This document shows positions 19,286 to 27,429 of a stretch of 64,000 bases of DNA, one piece after another; position 1 is the first letter of the stretch, and the number at the start of each line of letters is the position of its first letter. A model generated the notes under the pieces. It did no database searches. It worked only from the letters and a program-made list of their open reading frames with translations, and was not told where the DNA came from. The translations under genes were made by a program, and so were the position numbers. The stretch comes from an uncultured SAR116 cluster alpha proteobacterium (lineage in GTDB: Bacteria > Pseudomonadota > Alphaproteobacteria > Puniceispirillales > Marisalimonadaceae): positions 53,501 through 117,500 of the forward strand of contig CACMTN010000002.1 in assembly GCA_902616615.1 (NCBI GenBank), given 5' to 3'.

Positions 19286-19819
19286 ATGCTTATATCAAAT
19301 TTTAATAAAAAAATAATAATATTATTATATATAGCAATTTTGTCTGGGAATGCTTATGCTGTCGAATACCTAGATAAAATAAATGATAAAATAAAATTCC
19401 CAACTTTAAAGGTACTGGATAATAAAGAAAAGCCTTTAACATTAAAATTTAATCAGGACTTGAAGATTAAAGGTTATGTAATTAATTTTTGGGCTACTTG
19501 GTGTGTTCCATGTAAAGAAGAGCTGCCTGATTTAAGTTTATTAAAATCCAAAATTAAAAAATACAACATAGATGTTTTTACTATATCAATAGATAAAAAA
19601 GATATTAAAGATCAACTAAAATTTTTATCTAATAATGGCGCTTCAAATTTAAATCATTTCTTCGACAAAGAAATGAAAATTTTTAAAGCATTAAAATTGA
19701 GAGGAATTCCTACAACAATAATAGTTAATCAAAATAGTTTCATAATTTCAAAACATGAGGGAATTTTAAAATGGGGCGAGGATGCAATAATTAATAAGAT
19801 AAAAGACTTATTTAATTAG
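19286..19819 (+). CDS. TlpA/ResA-like periplasmic thioredoxin
   Basis: Exported thiol-disulfide oxidoreductase. Residues 1-25 form a signal peptide ending NAYA. The thioredoxin fold has WATWCVPCKEELP with the redox cysteines near 73 and 76, and the cis-proline element GIPTT near 155. TlpA/ResA proteins keep cytochrome c haem-binding or cytochrome oxidase copper-site cysteines reduced; the target cannot be read here. The position divergent from argH is common in alphaproteobacteria. It overlaps the end of etfA by 12 bp tail to tail. Confidence 0.9.
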   Translation: MLISNFNKKIIILLYIAILSGNAYAVEYLDKINDKIKFPTLKVLDNKEKPLTLKFNQDLKIKGYVINFWATWCVPCKEELPDLSLLKSKIKKYNIDVFTISIDKKDIKDQLKFLSNNGASNLNHFFDKEMKIFKALKLRGIPTTIIVNQNSFIISKHEGILKWGEDAIINKIKDLFN

Positions 19820-20737
19820 TTTCTCCATTTCTGGCACAGTTTTAAATAAATCATCAGCAAGTCCATAGTCGGATACTGAAAAAATAGGAGCCTCTTCGTC
19901 TTTATTTATCGCTACAATCACCTTACTGTCTTTCATGCCTGCTAAATGCTGTATTGCACCAGAAATTCCAGCAGCTATATATAAATTTGGGGCAACTACT
20001 TTTCCAGTTTGGCCTACTTGCCAATCGTTGGGCACATAGCCAGCATCAACTGCTGCTCTACTTGCCCCCATTGCTGCTCCTAGTTTGTCCGCCAACTTTT
20101 CTAGAACTTGAAAGTTTTCAGCTGATCCAAGACCTCTTCCACCTGAAACAACAATATCAGCAGCAGTCAATTCAGGTCTTTCATTTTGTGAAAGTTGCGA
20201 ATTAATGAATTTTGTTAATTCAGTATTTTTCTCAGCCTTAATAGATACAGCTTCGACTTGATTTTCATTCAATGAAGTTTTTTCAAATGCAGTAGTCCTT
20301 ACAGTAATAACTTTACATGCATCTTCACTCTTGCAAGTGGCTATGGCATTTCCAGCATAAATTGGTCTTTTAAAAGTATTTTCATCTATTATTTCAATTA
20401 TATCTGGAACAATCATAACATCTAGCAAAGCAGCTAGACGTGGAGCTGTATTTTTTCCATTAGCTGTATTTGAAAATAAAATGTGAGAATAATTTTGTGC
20501 AATAGATTTAATAAGGACAGATAAATTTTCTGCTATTGAGTTTTTATACATTTCATCATTACAATAAAGAACTTGGTTGAGACCATCAATTTTGCATGCA
20601 TTATCAATAATTTCTTGGCAACTATGACCCACTACTAACAAGTCTGTATCGCCAATTTGTTTGGCCGCATTTACAGTATGTAATGTAGCAGGCAAAAGTT
20701 CATGATTATTATGTTCAGCTATAGCAAGTACTTTCAT
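19808..20737 (-). CDS. etfA: Electron transfer flavoprotein alpha subunit
   Basis: Large subunit of the FAD-containing heterodimer that collects electrons from acyl-CoA and other dehydrogenases and passes them to ETF-ubiquinone oxidoreductase. The C-terminal FAD-binding domain is clear: VSGGRGLGSAENF near residue 198, MGASRAAVDAGY near 227 and YIAAGISGAIQH near 260. At 309 residues it is full length. It follows etfB by 19 bases. No dehydrogenase or ETF-quinone oxidoreductase is in the window. Confidence 0.97.
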   Translation of the reverse strand: MKVLAIAEHNNHELLPATLHTVNAAKQIGDTDLLVVGHSCQEIIDNACKIDGLNQVLYCNDEMYKNSIAENLSVLIKSIAQNYSHILFSNTANGKNTAPRLAALLDVMIVPDIIEIIDENTFKRPIYAGNAIATCKSEDACKVITVRTTAFEKTSLNENQVEAVSIKAEKNTELTKFINSQLSQNERPELTAADIVVSGGRGLGSAENFQVLEKLADKLGAAMGASRAAVDAGYVPNDWQVGQTGKVVAPNLYIAAGISGAIQHLAGMKDSKVIVAINKDEEAPIFSVSDYGLADDLFKTVPEMEKLIK

Positions 20738-20756
20738 TTTATATTCCTTCAGTTTC

Positions 20757-21506
20757 TTATATTACTTTTGCTTCATTTTTTAATTTATCAACTAATTCAT
20801 CTACAGTTTTTAACATAATCCCTGATTGACGTTTAGTAGGTTCTTCAACTTTTAAAATACTTAAATGTTTTTTTATTTCTATGTTTAGATCTTCAATCTT
20901 AATTTCGCTAATTGGTTTTTTCTTAGCTTTCATAATGTTTGGAAGACTAGCATATCTGGGTTCATTTAATCGTAAGTCAGTGCTAATAACTGCAGGTAAT
21001 GAAATTTCAATATTTTCAATTCCACCGTCAACTTCGCGACTAACCTTGGCTGTTTTTCCTGAAATTTCCACTTTGCTTGCAAAAGTAGCTTGAGGCCAAT
21101 CTAATAAGGCTGCAATCATCTGACCAGTGGCATTCATATCATCGTCTATTGCTTGCTTTCCTAAAATCATCAAATCGATATTTTCTTTTTTGGCAATAGA
21201 TGAAATAATTTTTGCTACGTTAAGTGGTTCAAGATTATCGTTGAATTCAACAAAAAGCCCTGAATCTGCTCCCATTGCAAGAGCATTTCTTATAGTTTCT
21301 TGAACCTGTGATGTACCGATAGATATAGCTACAACTTCGTTCGCTATCCCTTTTTCTTTTAATCTTAAAGCCTCTTCAACAGCTATTTCGTCAAAAGGAT
21401 TCATAGACATTTTAACGTTATCTAATTCAACACCAGAATTATCATTTTTAACTCTGACTTTTACGTTATAGTCTACAACTCTTTTAACAGGCACTAAAAT
21501 TTTCAA
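20757..21506 (-). CDS. etfB: Electron transfer flavoprotein beta subunit
   Basis: Small ETF subunit, which binds AMP and supports docking of partner dehydrogenases. Motifs include VKRVVDYN at the N-terminus, [17 protein letters not shown] near residue 35, ALAMGADS near 94 and the segment DDDMNATGQ near 122. The 249-residue length is standard. Upstream lie the cobalamin adenosyltransferase and small membrane protein, an arrangement often seen in alphaproteobacteria, where propionate or methylmalonyl-CoA metabolism and beta-oxidation meet. Confidence 0.97.
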   Translation of the reverse strand: MKILVPVKRVVDYNVKVRVKNDNSGVELDNVKMSMNPFDEIAVEEALRLKEKGIANEVVAISIGTSQVQETIRNALAMGADSGLFVEFNDNLEPLNVAKIISSIAKKENIDLMILGKQAIDDDMNATGQMIAALLDWPQATFASKVEISGKTAKVSREVDGGIENIEISLPAVISTDLRLNEPRYASLPNIMKAKKKPISEIKIEDLNIEIKKHLSILKVEEPTKRQSGIMLKTVDELVDKLKNEAKVI

Positions 21507-21530
21507 ACTAAACTCCCTTTCGTAAATAAA

Positions 21531-22124
21531 TTATTTTTGATTCAAACCTGGTATCCATAATACATCCTTTAATCCATTTTCGTTTAAAACTCTACATAAT
21601 ACAAATAATAAATCAGACAATCTGTTCAAATAAATTAAAGATTGTATGTTTATATTTTCTATGCTTGAAAGTAAACTAGTGTCTCTTTCTGCTCTTCTAG
21701 CTATTGTTCTTGACTGGTGAAGCAAAGTAGAGGCTTCTGACCCACCTGGTAAAATGAAAGAATTAAGAGGTCTTAATGACTTATTATAATAGTCTATTTT
21801 ATTCTCTATTTTATCAATTTGTTCCTTTTTTATTCTAAGTGCTGGATAATTTTCTTTTTCTTTTGACATTGGTGTTGCTAAATCTGCACCTAAATCAAAT
21901 AAATCATTTTGAATTTCTCTGATTAAATTTTTAATTTCAACATGAAGTAAGTTTGAATTTTCTTTATTTAAGCAAAAGTATGCCATTCCCAATGAGGAAT
22001 TTAATTCATCAACTGAGCCATATGCTTGTGGTCTAGGTGAATGCTTTGGAACTCTAGTTCCATCGGTTAACCCGGTTGATCCGTCATCACCCGTTCGGGT
22101 ATAAATTTTATTTAATTTAACCAT
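21531..22124 (-). CDS. PduO-type cob(I)alamin adenosyltransferase
   Basis: Transfers the 5'-deoxyadenosyl group of ATP to cob(I)alamin, giving adenosylcobalamin. The N-terminal ATP-binding segment YTRTGDDGSTGLTDG is typical of the PduO/MMAB family, and the helical core has SEASTLLHQSRTIARRAER near residue 130 with the substrate Arg residues. The presence of this gene implies an AdoCbl-dependent enzyme such as methylmalonyl-CoA mutase elsewhere in the genome. It overlaps the preceding small gene by 8 bp. Confidence 0.93.
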   Translation of the reverse strand: MVKLNKIYTRTGDDGSTGLTDGTRVPKHSPRPQAYGSVDELNSSLGMAYFCLNKENSNLLHVEIKNLIREIQNDLFDLGADLATPMSKEKENYPALRIKKEQIDKIENKIDYYNKSLRPLNSFILPGGSEASTLLHQSRTIARRAERDTSLLSSIENINIQSLIYLNRLSDLLFVLCRVLNENGLKDVLWIPGLNQK

Positions 22125-22320
22125 TGTAATATCTCTTATACATTAATAAGCATATAAAAATTAATATTGCTATAGCTTGAAAAATTATTCTGTATCTCAT
22201 TAAAATATTGCTATGTGACTTATTGTATTCTCCACCTCTAGCCATTGTTATCAAGCCCCAAGCAAGTATAAGAACTACTAGTGTCATAGAAAGAAATAAA
22301 GTAATGTTTAACCAATCCAT
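22117..22320 (-). CDS. Two-helix small membrane protein (HIG1-like / twin transmembrane)
   Basis: A 67-residue protein with two hydrophobic helices, roughly residues 5-27 and 44-62, joined by a basic loop (MARGGEYNKSHSNILMRYR). The layout and the loop resemble HIG1-domain proteins, which associate with respiratory complexes. Alphaproteobacterial genomes often keep such a gene beside the adenosyltransferase and etfB. It is tightly coupled to both neighbours (1-bp contact with folD, 8-bp overlap downstream). Function unproven. Confidence 0.8.
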   Translation of the reverse strand: MDWLNITLFLSMTLVVLILAWGLITMARGGEYNKSHSNILMRYRIIFQAIAILIFICLLMYKRYYNG

Positions 22321-23240
22321 TATAAAATTCCTTCTAAAAGATTTATAAATTCATTTTTTTTATTAATATAGGCGGCCTTAACAGTATTATGCATTAAGCA
22401 TGCAATTGTCATTGGGCCAACTCCACCAGGAACAGGGGTGATTTTTTTAGCAATTTTTAAAACTTTTTCAAATTTGACATCACCAACAAGTATTCCCTTG
22501 TTACTAGAAATATCACTATTTTTAGATACTAATCTATTAATTCCAACATCGATTACAATAGCGCCTTCTTTAATAAATTTTTCATCAATCATTTCAGGAA
22601 TACCCACCGCAACAATTAAGATGTCTGCTTTTCTGGTATGTTCTTTAATGTTTTTGCTTTTTGAATGAATTATTGTCACTGAGCAGTCTGAAGATAGTAA
22701 CAGTGAAGCCATTGGTTTTCCAACAATGTTTGACCTCCCAATTATAACAGCGTTTTTCCCTTTTATATCTTCAATTTCGTGCTTCAATATATAAAGACAT
22801 CCTAAGGGTGTGCAAGGAATAAATTTTGGGGCCCCCATAAAAAGTTTACCAAAATTTTTTGGATGAAATCCATCAACATCTTTTGATGGACTAATTATAT
22901 TAATGATCTTTTTTTCTGAAATATGTTTTGGAAGTGGGAGCTGAACAAGAATTCCGTCCACATTTTGATCTTTATTCAGTATTGAAATATGGTGTGTTAA
23001 TTCATCTTCTGTAACATCAGAACCAAGTATAATTTCTTTAGATTCTATATCAACTTTTTTGGCTATTAAGATTTTATTTTTTACATATATCTTACTAGCG
23101 GGATTGTCTCCAACTAGTATGACAGAAAGGCATGGCTTACGATTAAAATTATTGAAAAATCCTTTGCTTAGAGGATGAATTTCTTCTAACAGTTTCTCAG
23201 CATACATTTTTCCATCAATTATTTTATCTATAATCGTCAT
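22320..23240 (-). CDS. folD: Bifunctional methylenetetrahydrofolate dehydrogenase/cyclohydrolase
   Basis: Interconverts 5,10-methylene-, methenyl- and 10-formyl-tetrahydrofolate. Recognised by the catalytic Lys segment YVKNKILIAKK near residue 52, the QLPLPKHI motif near 100, DVDGFHPKNFGKL near 123 and the cofactor loop IGRSNIVGKPMASLLL near 166, ending with PVPGGVGPMTIACLM. The 306-residue length is usual. It lies 8 bases after yggT and contacts the small membrane protein gene, so it probably shares a transcript running to etfA. Confidence 0.96.
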   Translation of the reverse strand: MTIIDKIIDGKMYAEKLLEEIHPLSKGFFNNFNRKPCLSVILVGDNPASKIYVKNKILIAKKVDIESKEIILGSDVTEDELTHHISILNKDQNVDGILVQLPLPKHISEKKIINIISPSKDVDGFHPKNFGKLFMGAPKFIPCTPLGCLYILKHEIEDIKGKNAVIIGRSNIVGKPMASLLLSSDCSVTIIHSKSKNIKEHTRKADILIVAVGIPEMIDEKFIKEGAIVIDVGINRLVSKNSDISSNKGILVGDVKFEKVLKIAKKITPVPGGVGPMTIACLMHNTVKAAYINKKNEFINLLEGIL

Positions 23241-23248
23241 TAGTTAAT

Positions 23249-23533
23249 TTATAATCCTAATCTATAATCTTGAATTAAGTTTTTTAAAAAACTCAATAAA
23301 AGAATAACAATAACAGGGGATAAATCTATTCCTGAAAGAGATGGAATATACTGTCTAATTTTTCCTAATAAAGGTTCATGTAAAGAAATTAAAGCTCTAA
23401 AAATTGTATTAATAATTTTATTATAGCTATTAATTATTTGAAATTGGATTAGAAGACTTATTATAACATATATAAATAATGTGTATAAGTAGAGTGTTAT
23501 AATTTCATTTATCAAGATCAAAAGAGCATTCAT
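23249..23533 (-). CDS. YggT family membrane protein
   Basis: A 94-residue integral membrane protein with two or three hydrophobic helices and the YggT core FRALISLHEPLLGKIRQYIPS followed by the LSPVIVILLLSFLK helix. The family is linked to osmotic shock resistance in bacteria and to haem attachment and membrane processes in plastid relatives, without an established reaction. First gene of the minus-strand group containing folD and etfBA; its divergent partner is the ABC binding protein gene. Confidence 0.85.
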   Translation of the reverse strand: MNALLILINEIITLYLYTLFIYVIISLLIQFQIINSYNKIINTIFRALISLHEPLLGKIRQYIPSLSGIDLSPVIVILLLSFLKNLIQDYRLGL

Positions 23534-23568
23534 AATTAAATAACTATTTCTATGTTGAGTATTTTGAA

Positions 23569-23605
23569 GATAGTAACTATCATGGATATTAATATATCTA
23601 ATATC
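23569..23605. promoter_or_regulatory. Two adjacent inverted repeats in the yggT/ABC binding protein divergent gap
   Basis: GATAG-TAA-CTATC (perfect 5-bp arms) is followed after three bases by GATATTA-N7-TAATATC (perfect 7-bp arms). Together they fill the middle of the 113-base divergent region, a place where an operator would sit. The sequence is very AT-rich, so chance dyads are common. Confidence 0.3.
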
Positions 23606-23646
23606 AATATTTGTCTATTCAAGAACAAACTTTGAGGTAAATCTAA

Positions 23647-24891
23647 ATGTATTTTAAATTGGCAGATAATTTATCTAAAATAGTTTTAAGATGTTTTATT
23701 ATTATTATTTTTTTTATAATTAGTCCTTACACCAATGCCACAGAAAAAAAAAATGAATGGGACATAAGAGCTAAAAAAGTTTCAGGGCAAACAATTTTTT
23801 TTCATGCATGGGGTGGCGCCAAGAATATTAACTCATATATCAAATGGGCTTCAGATGAAGTTAAAAAAAAATATAACATAACAGTCAAACACGTAAAAGT
23901 AACTGATACTGCAAATGTAGTAGCAAGAATTTTATCAGAAAAAAACGTTAAAAAAGACAATAATGGAGCTGTCGATTTAGTATGGATTAATGGAGAAAAT
24001 TTTTCAGTGATGAAGAAAAATAATATGCTTCTATCTGAAAATTGGATCCTAGACTTGCCAAACTCTAAGTATTTAGATTTTGAAAATAACCCCAGTTTGT
24101 TAAATGATTTTGGGGTTGCTACAGAAGGTATGGAAATGCCTTGGGGAGTGTCACAATTAAATTTTTATTATGATAGTAAATACATTAATTCACCACCAAG
24201 ATCAGCATCTGAATTAAAAGATTATATACTCAGAAACAAGGGAAGATTTACTTTTCCTCAGCCACCAGATTTTACAGGGACTAGTTTTTTAAAACAAATT
24301 TTAATTGAGTTAACAGATGATAAAAGCTTGTTGAAATCAGAGTATGTTATTCATAAGCATAAAGATGCTCTAAGCTCATTATGGAAATGGTTAGATGAGA
24401 CAACTCCATATTTGTGGAGAGAAGGCAAAAATTACCCCCCTAATTATTTAGCTTTAACAGAATTAGTTGCAGAAAGAGAAATTGACATTGGGATGGCATT
24501 TAATATAGCACATGCTTCAAATGCTATTTCTGAAGGTAAGTTACCCAACACTGTTAGAAGCTACATACATAAAAATGGAACACTTGCAAACGTCCATTTT
24601 TTAGCAATTCCATATAATTCTGGTAAAAAAACTGCTGCTAAAATTTTTGTGAATTTCTTGATATCACCAGAAGCTCAATTAAAAAAACAAGACAAGAATT
24701 TTTGGGGTGATCCAAGTGTAATTTCAGTAGAAAAATTAGATAATAATTGGAAAAATGAATTTAGTATTCTTCCAAGAGGTGTTGCAACACTCTCCAATGA
24801 TGAGTTAACAAAGAAGTTGGAGGAGCCACATCCTTCATGGGTTAAAATTATAGAACAAGGATGGATAGAAAGATATGGCTCAAATAATTAG
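23647..24891 (+). CDS. ABC transporter periplasmic solute-binding protein, YnjB-like
   Basis: A signal peptide (hydrophobic residues 10-28, ending TNATEKK) precedes a type II periplasmic binding fold. The opening FHAWGGAKNINSYIKWA and the later GMEMPWGVSQLNFYYD and YLALTELVAERE segments match the YnjB family (COG4134), related to iron, thiamine and spermidine binding proteins. Length 414 residues. A GAGG site lies nine bases before the ATG. It lies 7 bases before the fused permease gene. The ligand is not known for this family. Confidence 0.82.
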   Translation: MYFKLADNLSKIVLRCFIIIIFFIISPYTNATEKKNEWDIRAKKVSGQTIFFHAWGGAKNINSYIKWASDEVKKKYNITVKHVKVTDTANVVARILSEKNVKKDNNGAVDLVWINGENFSVMKKNNMLLSENWILDLPNSKYLDFENNPSLLNDFGVATEGMEMPWGVSQLNFYYDSKYINSPPRSASELKDYILRNKGRFTFPQPPDFTGTSFLKQILIELTDDKSLLKSEYVIHKHKDALSSLWKWLDETTPYLWREGKNYPPNYLALTELVAEREIDIGMAFNIAHASNAISEGKLPNTVRSYIHKNGTLANVHFLAIPYNSGKKTAAKIFVNFLISPEAQLKKQDKNFWGDPSVISVEKLDNNWKNEFSILPRGVATLSNDELTKKLEEPHPSWVKIIEQGWIERYGSNN

Positions 24892-24898
24892 GTCATAA

Positions 24899-26584
24899 AT
24901 GGTAAATAATTTTTGTTTGATCCTCTCAAAAGTTTCTGTAGTCTTTATTGGAATAGTTATCACTGTACCTATAATTTGTGGTTTTCTAGGTTTTTTTTTA
25001 CCATCATTTAATTATTTACCAATTTTAGGAAAAGGTGAGCTGAACTTAGATTATTTTTATATATCAATGAATATTCCAGGGATATATAAGTCAATATTAT
25101 TATCAATATTTACTGGTTTAGTTTCAACTGTTCTAGCATTATTTTTTTCTCAAGTTATTCTTTTATATTTTTTTAAAACTAAAATTTATAACTATCTAAA
25201 AATTTTCATATCACCTTTAATTGCTCTACCACATGTTACAATGGCAATTGGTTTAATCTTTCTCTTATCTCCAAGTGGATTATTTTTAAGATCTGTTTCA
25301 CCTTGGTTAACTGGTTTTGATAGACCTCCTAACACTTATATATTTCCAGATGAATATGGTTTTCTTTTAATATTAGGACTTATGCTTAAGGAAATTCCAT
25401 TTTTAGTCTTGGTATCTTTATCAGCTTTGAGGGAGTTTTCTTCAACGAAATTTTTTGATTTGGGAAAATCATTTCAGCACTCGAGTTTTTCTACTTGGTG
25501 TATATTAATATTTCCAATCATTTACAAAAAAATTAGACTTGTTGTATTTATAATCATTGCGTTTTCCTCATCTGTGGTTGATATGTCTTTACTTTTGGCA
25601 CCATCAACTCCTTCCACTTTATCAGTACGAATTTTACAAATCTTTCAATCTTCAGATATGGATTCATTCTTCATAGCTTCAAATTTATCTTTAATTCAAT
25701 TATTTATAATTATAATTTCACTAATAGTTTGGATTTTTTTTGAGAGAATTATTAAATTAAAATTCTTCTATATTTTTTTTTTAAAAATAACTTCATTTAA
25801 ATTAGAGTTTTTGAAAATTACTATCTTATGTTGTAGCATAATTCTATTTCTACTATCTTTTTTTGGTATAATTTGTTCTATATTATGGGGATTTAGTGAA
25901 AATTGGTACTTTCCAAATTTTTTTCCAAATGATTTAAATATAGATAATTTTTTAATTTTTTATTATCAGAATAAATCATTGATTTTAATTTCTATATTTA
26001 TTCCTTTTATGGTTTCATTATTATCTATGTCATTAACAATTTTGTGGGTTGAATTATTAGACTATTTAAAAATTACAAAAACTCAATTTGAGTGGATTAT
26101 ATTTATTCCTTTATTTATTCCCCAAATTTCTTTTTTAATTGGAATACAAAGTTTTATAATATTTTTTAATTATAATAGTTTTTTAATACCTCTTGTATTT
26201 GTTCAATTATTTTACGTTATACCATATTGTTTTATCATACTCGCTCCAGCTCTGAGAGAAGTTAGATCTGATTATATAAAAGTAGCTTCTAGCCTAGGAA
26301 AAAATAGATTAGACAGGTTGTTTAACATTAAAATCCCATTGGTTTTGCCTTCTCTTTTGACTTCCTTCGCGATAGGTATGATTGTCTCTTTTTCTTTGTA
26401 TGTACCAGTTTATTTTATAGGAGCGGGCAGAGTTACAACTTTGACTGTTGAAGCTCTAAATTTAGCTATTAGTGGTTCTAAACAAGACGTAGGCATTGCA
26501 ACATTTTTCCAAATATTATTACCAATTTTATTGTTATTTACTATTGCTTTGATAAATAAAAAAGCTATAAAGTGGCAAATTTAA
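24899..26584 (+). CDS. ABC transporter permease, two fused permease domains (YnjC-like)
   Basis: Integral membrane protein of 561 residues with two successive binding-protein-dependent permease domains of about six helices each, as in YnjC and FbpB. The second half has a clear EAA loop (REVRSDYIKVASSLGKNRLD followed by KIPLVLPSLLTSFAIG); the first half has a weaker one near residue 185 (FFDLGKSFQHSS). Both loops should dock an ATPase. The expected YnjD-type ATPase gene does not follow; a short gap and an unrelated gene come next. Confidence 0.85.
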   Translation: MVNNFCLILSKVSVVFIGIVITVPIICGFLGFFLPSFNYLPILGKGELNLDYFYISMNIPGIYKSILLSIFTGLVSTVLALFFSQVILLYFFKTKIYNYLKIFISPLIALPHVTMAIGLIFLLSPSGLFLRSVSPWLTGFDRPPNTYIFPDEYGFLLILGLMLKEIPFLVLVSLSALREFSSTKFFDLGKSFQHSSFSTWCILIFPIIYKKIRLVVFIIIAFSSSVVDMSLLLAPSTPSTLSVRILQIFQSSDMDSFFIASNLSLIQLFIIIISLIVWIFFERIIKLKFFYIFFLKITSFKLEFLKITILCCSIILFLLSFFGIICSILWGFSENWYFPNFFPNDLNIDNFLIFYYQNKSLILISIFIPFMVSLLSMSLTILWVELLDYLKITKTQFEWIIFIPLFIPQISFLIGIQSFIIFFNYNSFLIPLVFVQLFYVIPYCFIILAPALREVRSDYIKVASSLGKNRLDRLFNIKIPLVLPSLLTSFAIGMIVSFSLYVPVYFIGAGRVTTLTVEALNLAISGSKQDVGIATFFQILLPILLLFTIALINKKAIKWQI

Positions 26585-26601
26585 TTTTAACTAGATTACT
26601 T

Positions 26602-26613
26602 GATAAGCTTATC
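26602..26613. repeat. 12-bp perfect palindrome between the permease and DJ-1-like genes
   Basis: GATAAGCTTATC reads identically on both strands, 18 bases after the permease stop codon. Four more pairs (AGAT/ATCT) flank it asymmetrically. It could be an operator for the following gene; a terminator role is unlikely without a GC-rich stem and loop. Confidence 0.3.
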
Positions 26614-26656
26614 TAAATCTTTTATAGAATTTAAAACAAAAACTTAGGAGTACATT

Positions 26657-27214
26657 TTGTCTGATACATCAGCGTTTAAAGGTAAAAAAATTGCTGTGAT
26701 GGTAGCAAGTGGTTTTAACGAAGAACAATTTATAATTATACAGAAAACAATTTTAGCAGCTGAAGGTTCTTACACTATAATTTCTCGAGATATTGGTACG
26801 ACCAATGGATGGGCTTCAGAAAAATGGGGGTTATCTTATCCTGTTGATCAACCAGTGTCTGAAGCGCTAGCTGTAGATTTTGATGCTTTAATTGTGCCAG
26901 GCGGAGCTAATCAAATTGAAACTTTGAGCAATGACCTTCATGTAAGAAGAATTTTAAGAGCTTTTTTAAGAGAGAATGAGCCAGTTGCTTTGGCGGGTGT
27001 TTCTTCAATGTTATTAACAACAATAGATGCTGCAAAAGGTAGAAAAGTTGCCGCATCTGATGCTGATAGCGCACTTTTAATTGCTGCTGGCGCAGAAATT
27101 ATAGATAAACCAACGGTAAGAGATAAAAATTTAATAAGTGCAACCAGTGGAGAGTCGGGTATCTTAGATCTTTTAGAAATGCTTGCACAAGCTATCAAAG
27201 AAAATCATAATTAA
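26657..27214 (+). CDS. DJ-1/PfpI-fold protein lacking the nucleophile cysteine
   Basis: The 185-residue protein has the class I glutamine amidotransferase-like fold: KIAVMVASGFNEEQF near the N-terminus, then FDALIVPGGANQIE near residue 75. At the nucleophile elbow, where active members read A-x-CHG, this protein has VALAGVSSML, and there is no cysteine anywhere in it. This resembles the pseudo-DJ-1 domain at the C-terminus of large catalases more than a PfpI protease or deglycase. Translation starts at TTG with TTAGGAG upstream. It is likely co-transcribed with the DUF1289 gene. Confidence 0.8.
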   Translation: MSDTSAFKGKKIAVMVASGFNEEQFIIIQKTILAAEGSYTIISRDIGTTNGWASEKWGLSYPVDQPVSEALAVDFDALIVPGGANQIETLSNDLHVRRILRAFLRENEPVALAGVSSMLLTTIDAAKGRKVAASDADSALLIAAGAEIIDKPTVRDKNLISATSGESGILDLLEMLAQAIKENHN

Positions 27215-27227
27215 TAGAGGATGTGAA

Positions 27228-27419
27228 ATGGGACAAACGAATAAAACTAGTCCATGTGTAGGAATTTGCTCAATTGATCCTAAAAGTAATTTATGTTCAG
27301 GATGTCTCCGTTCGTCTCATGAAATAGCTATTTGGCCACAGATAGATAATAAAAAAGCTCTAGAGATTATGAAAGAAATTAAAACCAGATCTCATAAGGA
27401 AATTAATTCTAATTTATAG
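27228..27419 (+). CDS. DUF1289 cysteine-rich small protein
   Basis: A 63-residue protein with the DUF1289 pattern [20 protein letters not shown], whose four cysteines probably bind a metal, followed by [13 protein letters not shown]. Function of the family is unknown. The ATG chosen has AGAGGA nearby and lies 13 bases after the previous stop; longer readings would overlap the DJ-1-like gene without support. It ends 10 bases before aspS. Confidence 0.85.
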   Translation: MGQTNKTSPCVGICSIDPKSNLCSGCLRSSHEIAIWPQIDNKKALEIMKEIKTRSHKEINSNL

Positions 27420-27429
27420 GAACTTTTTA

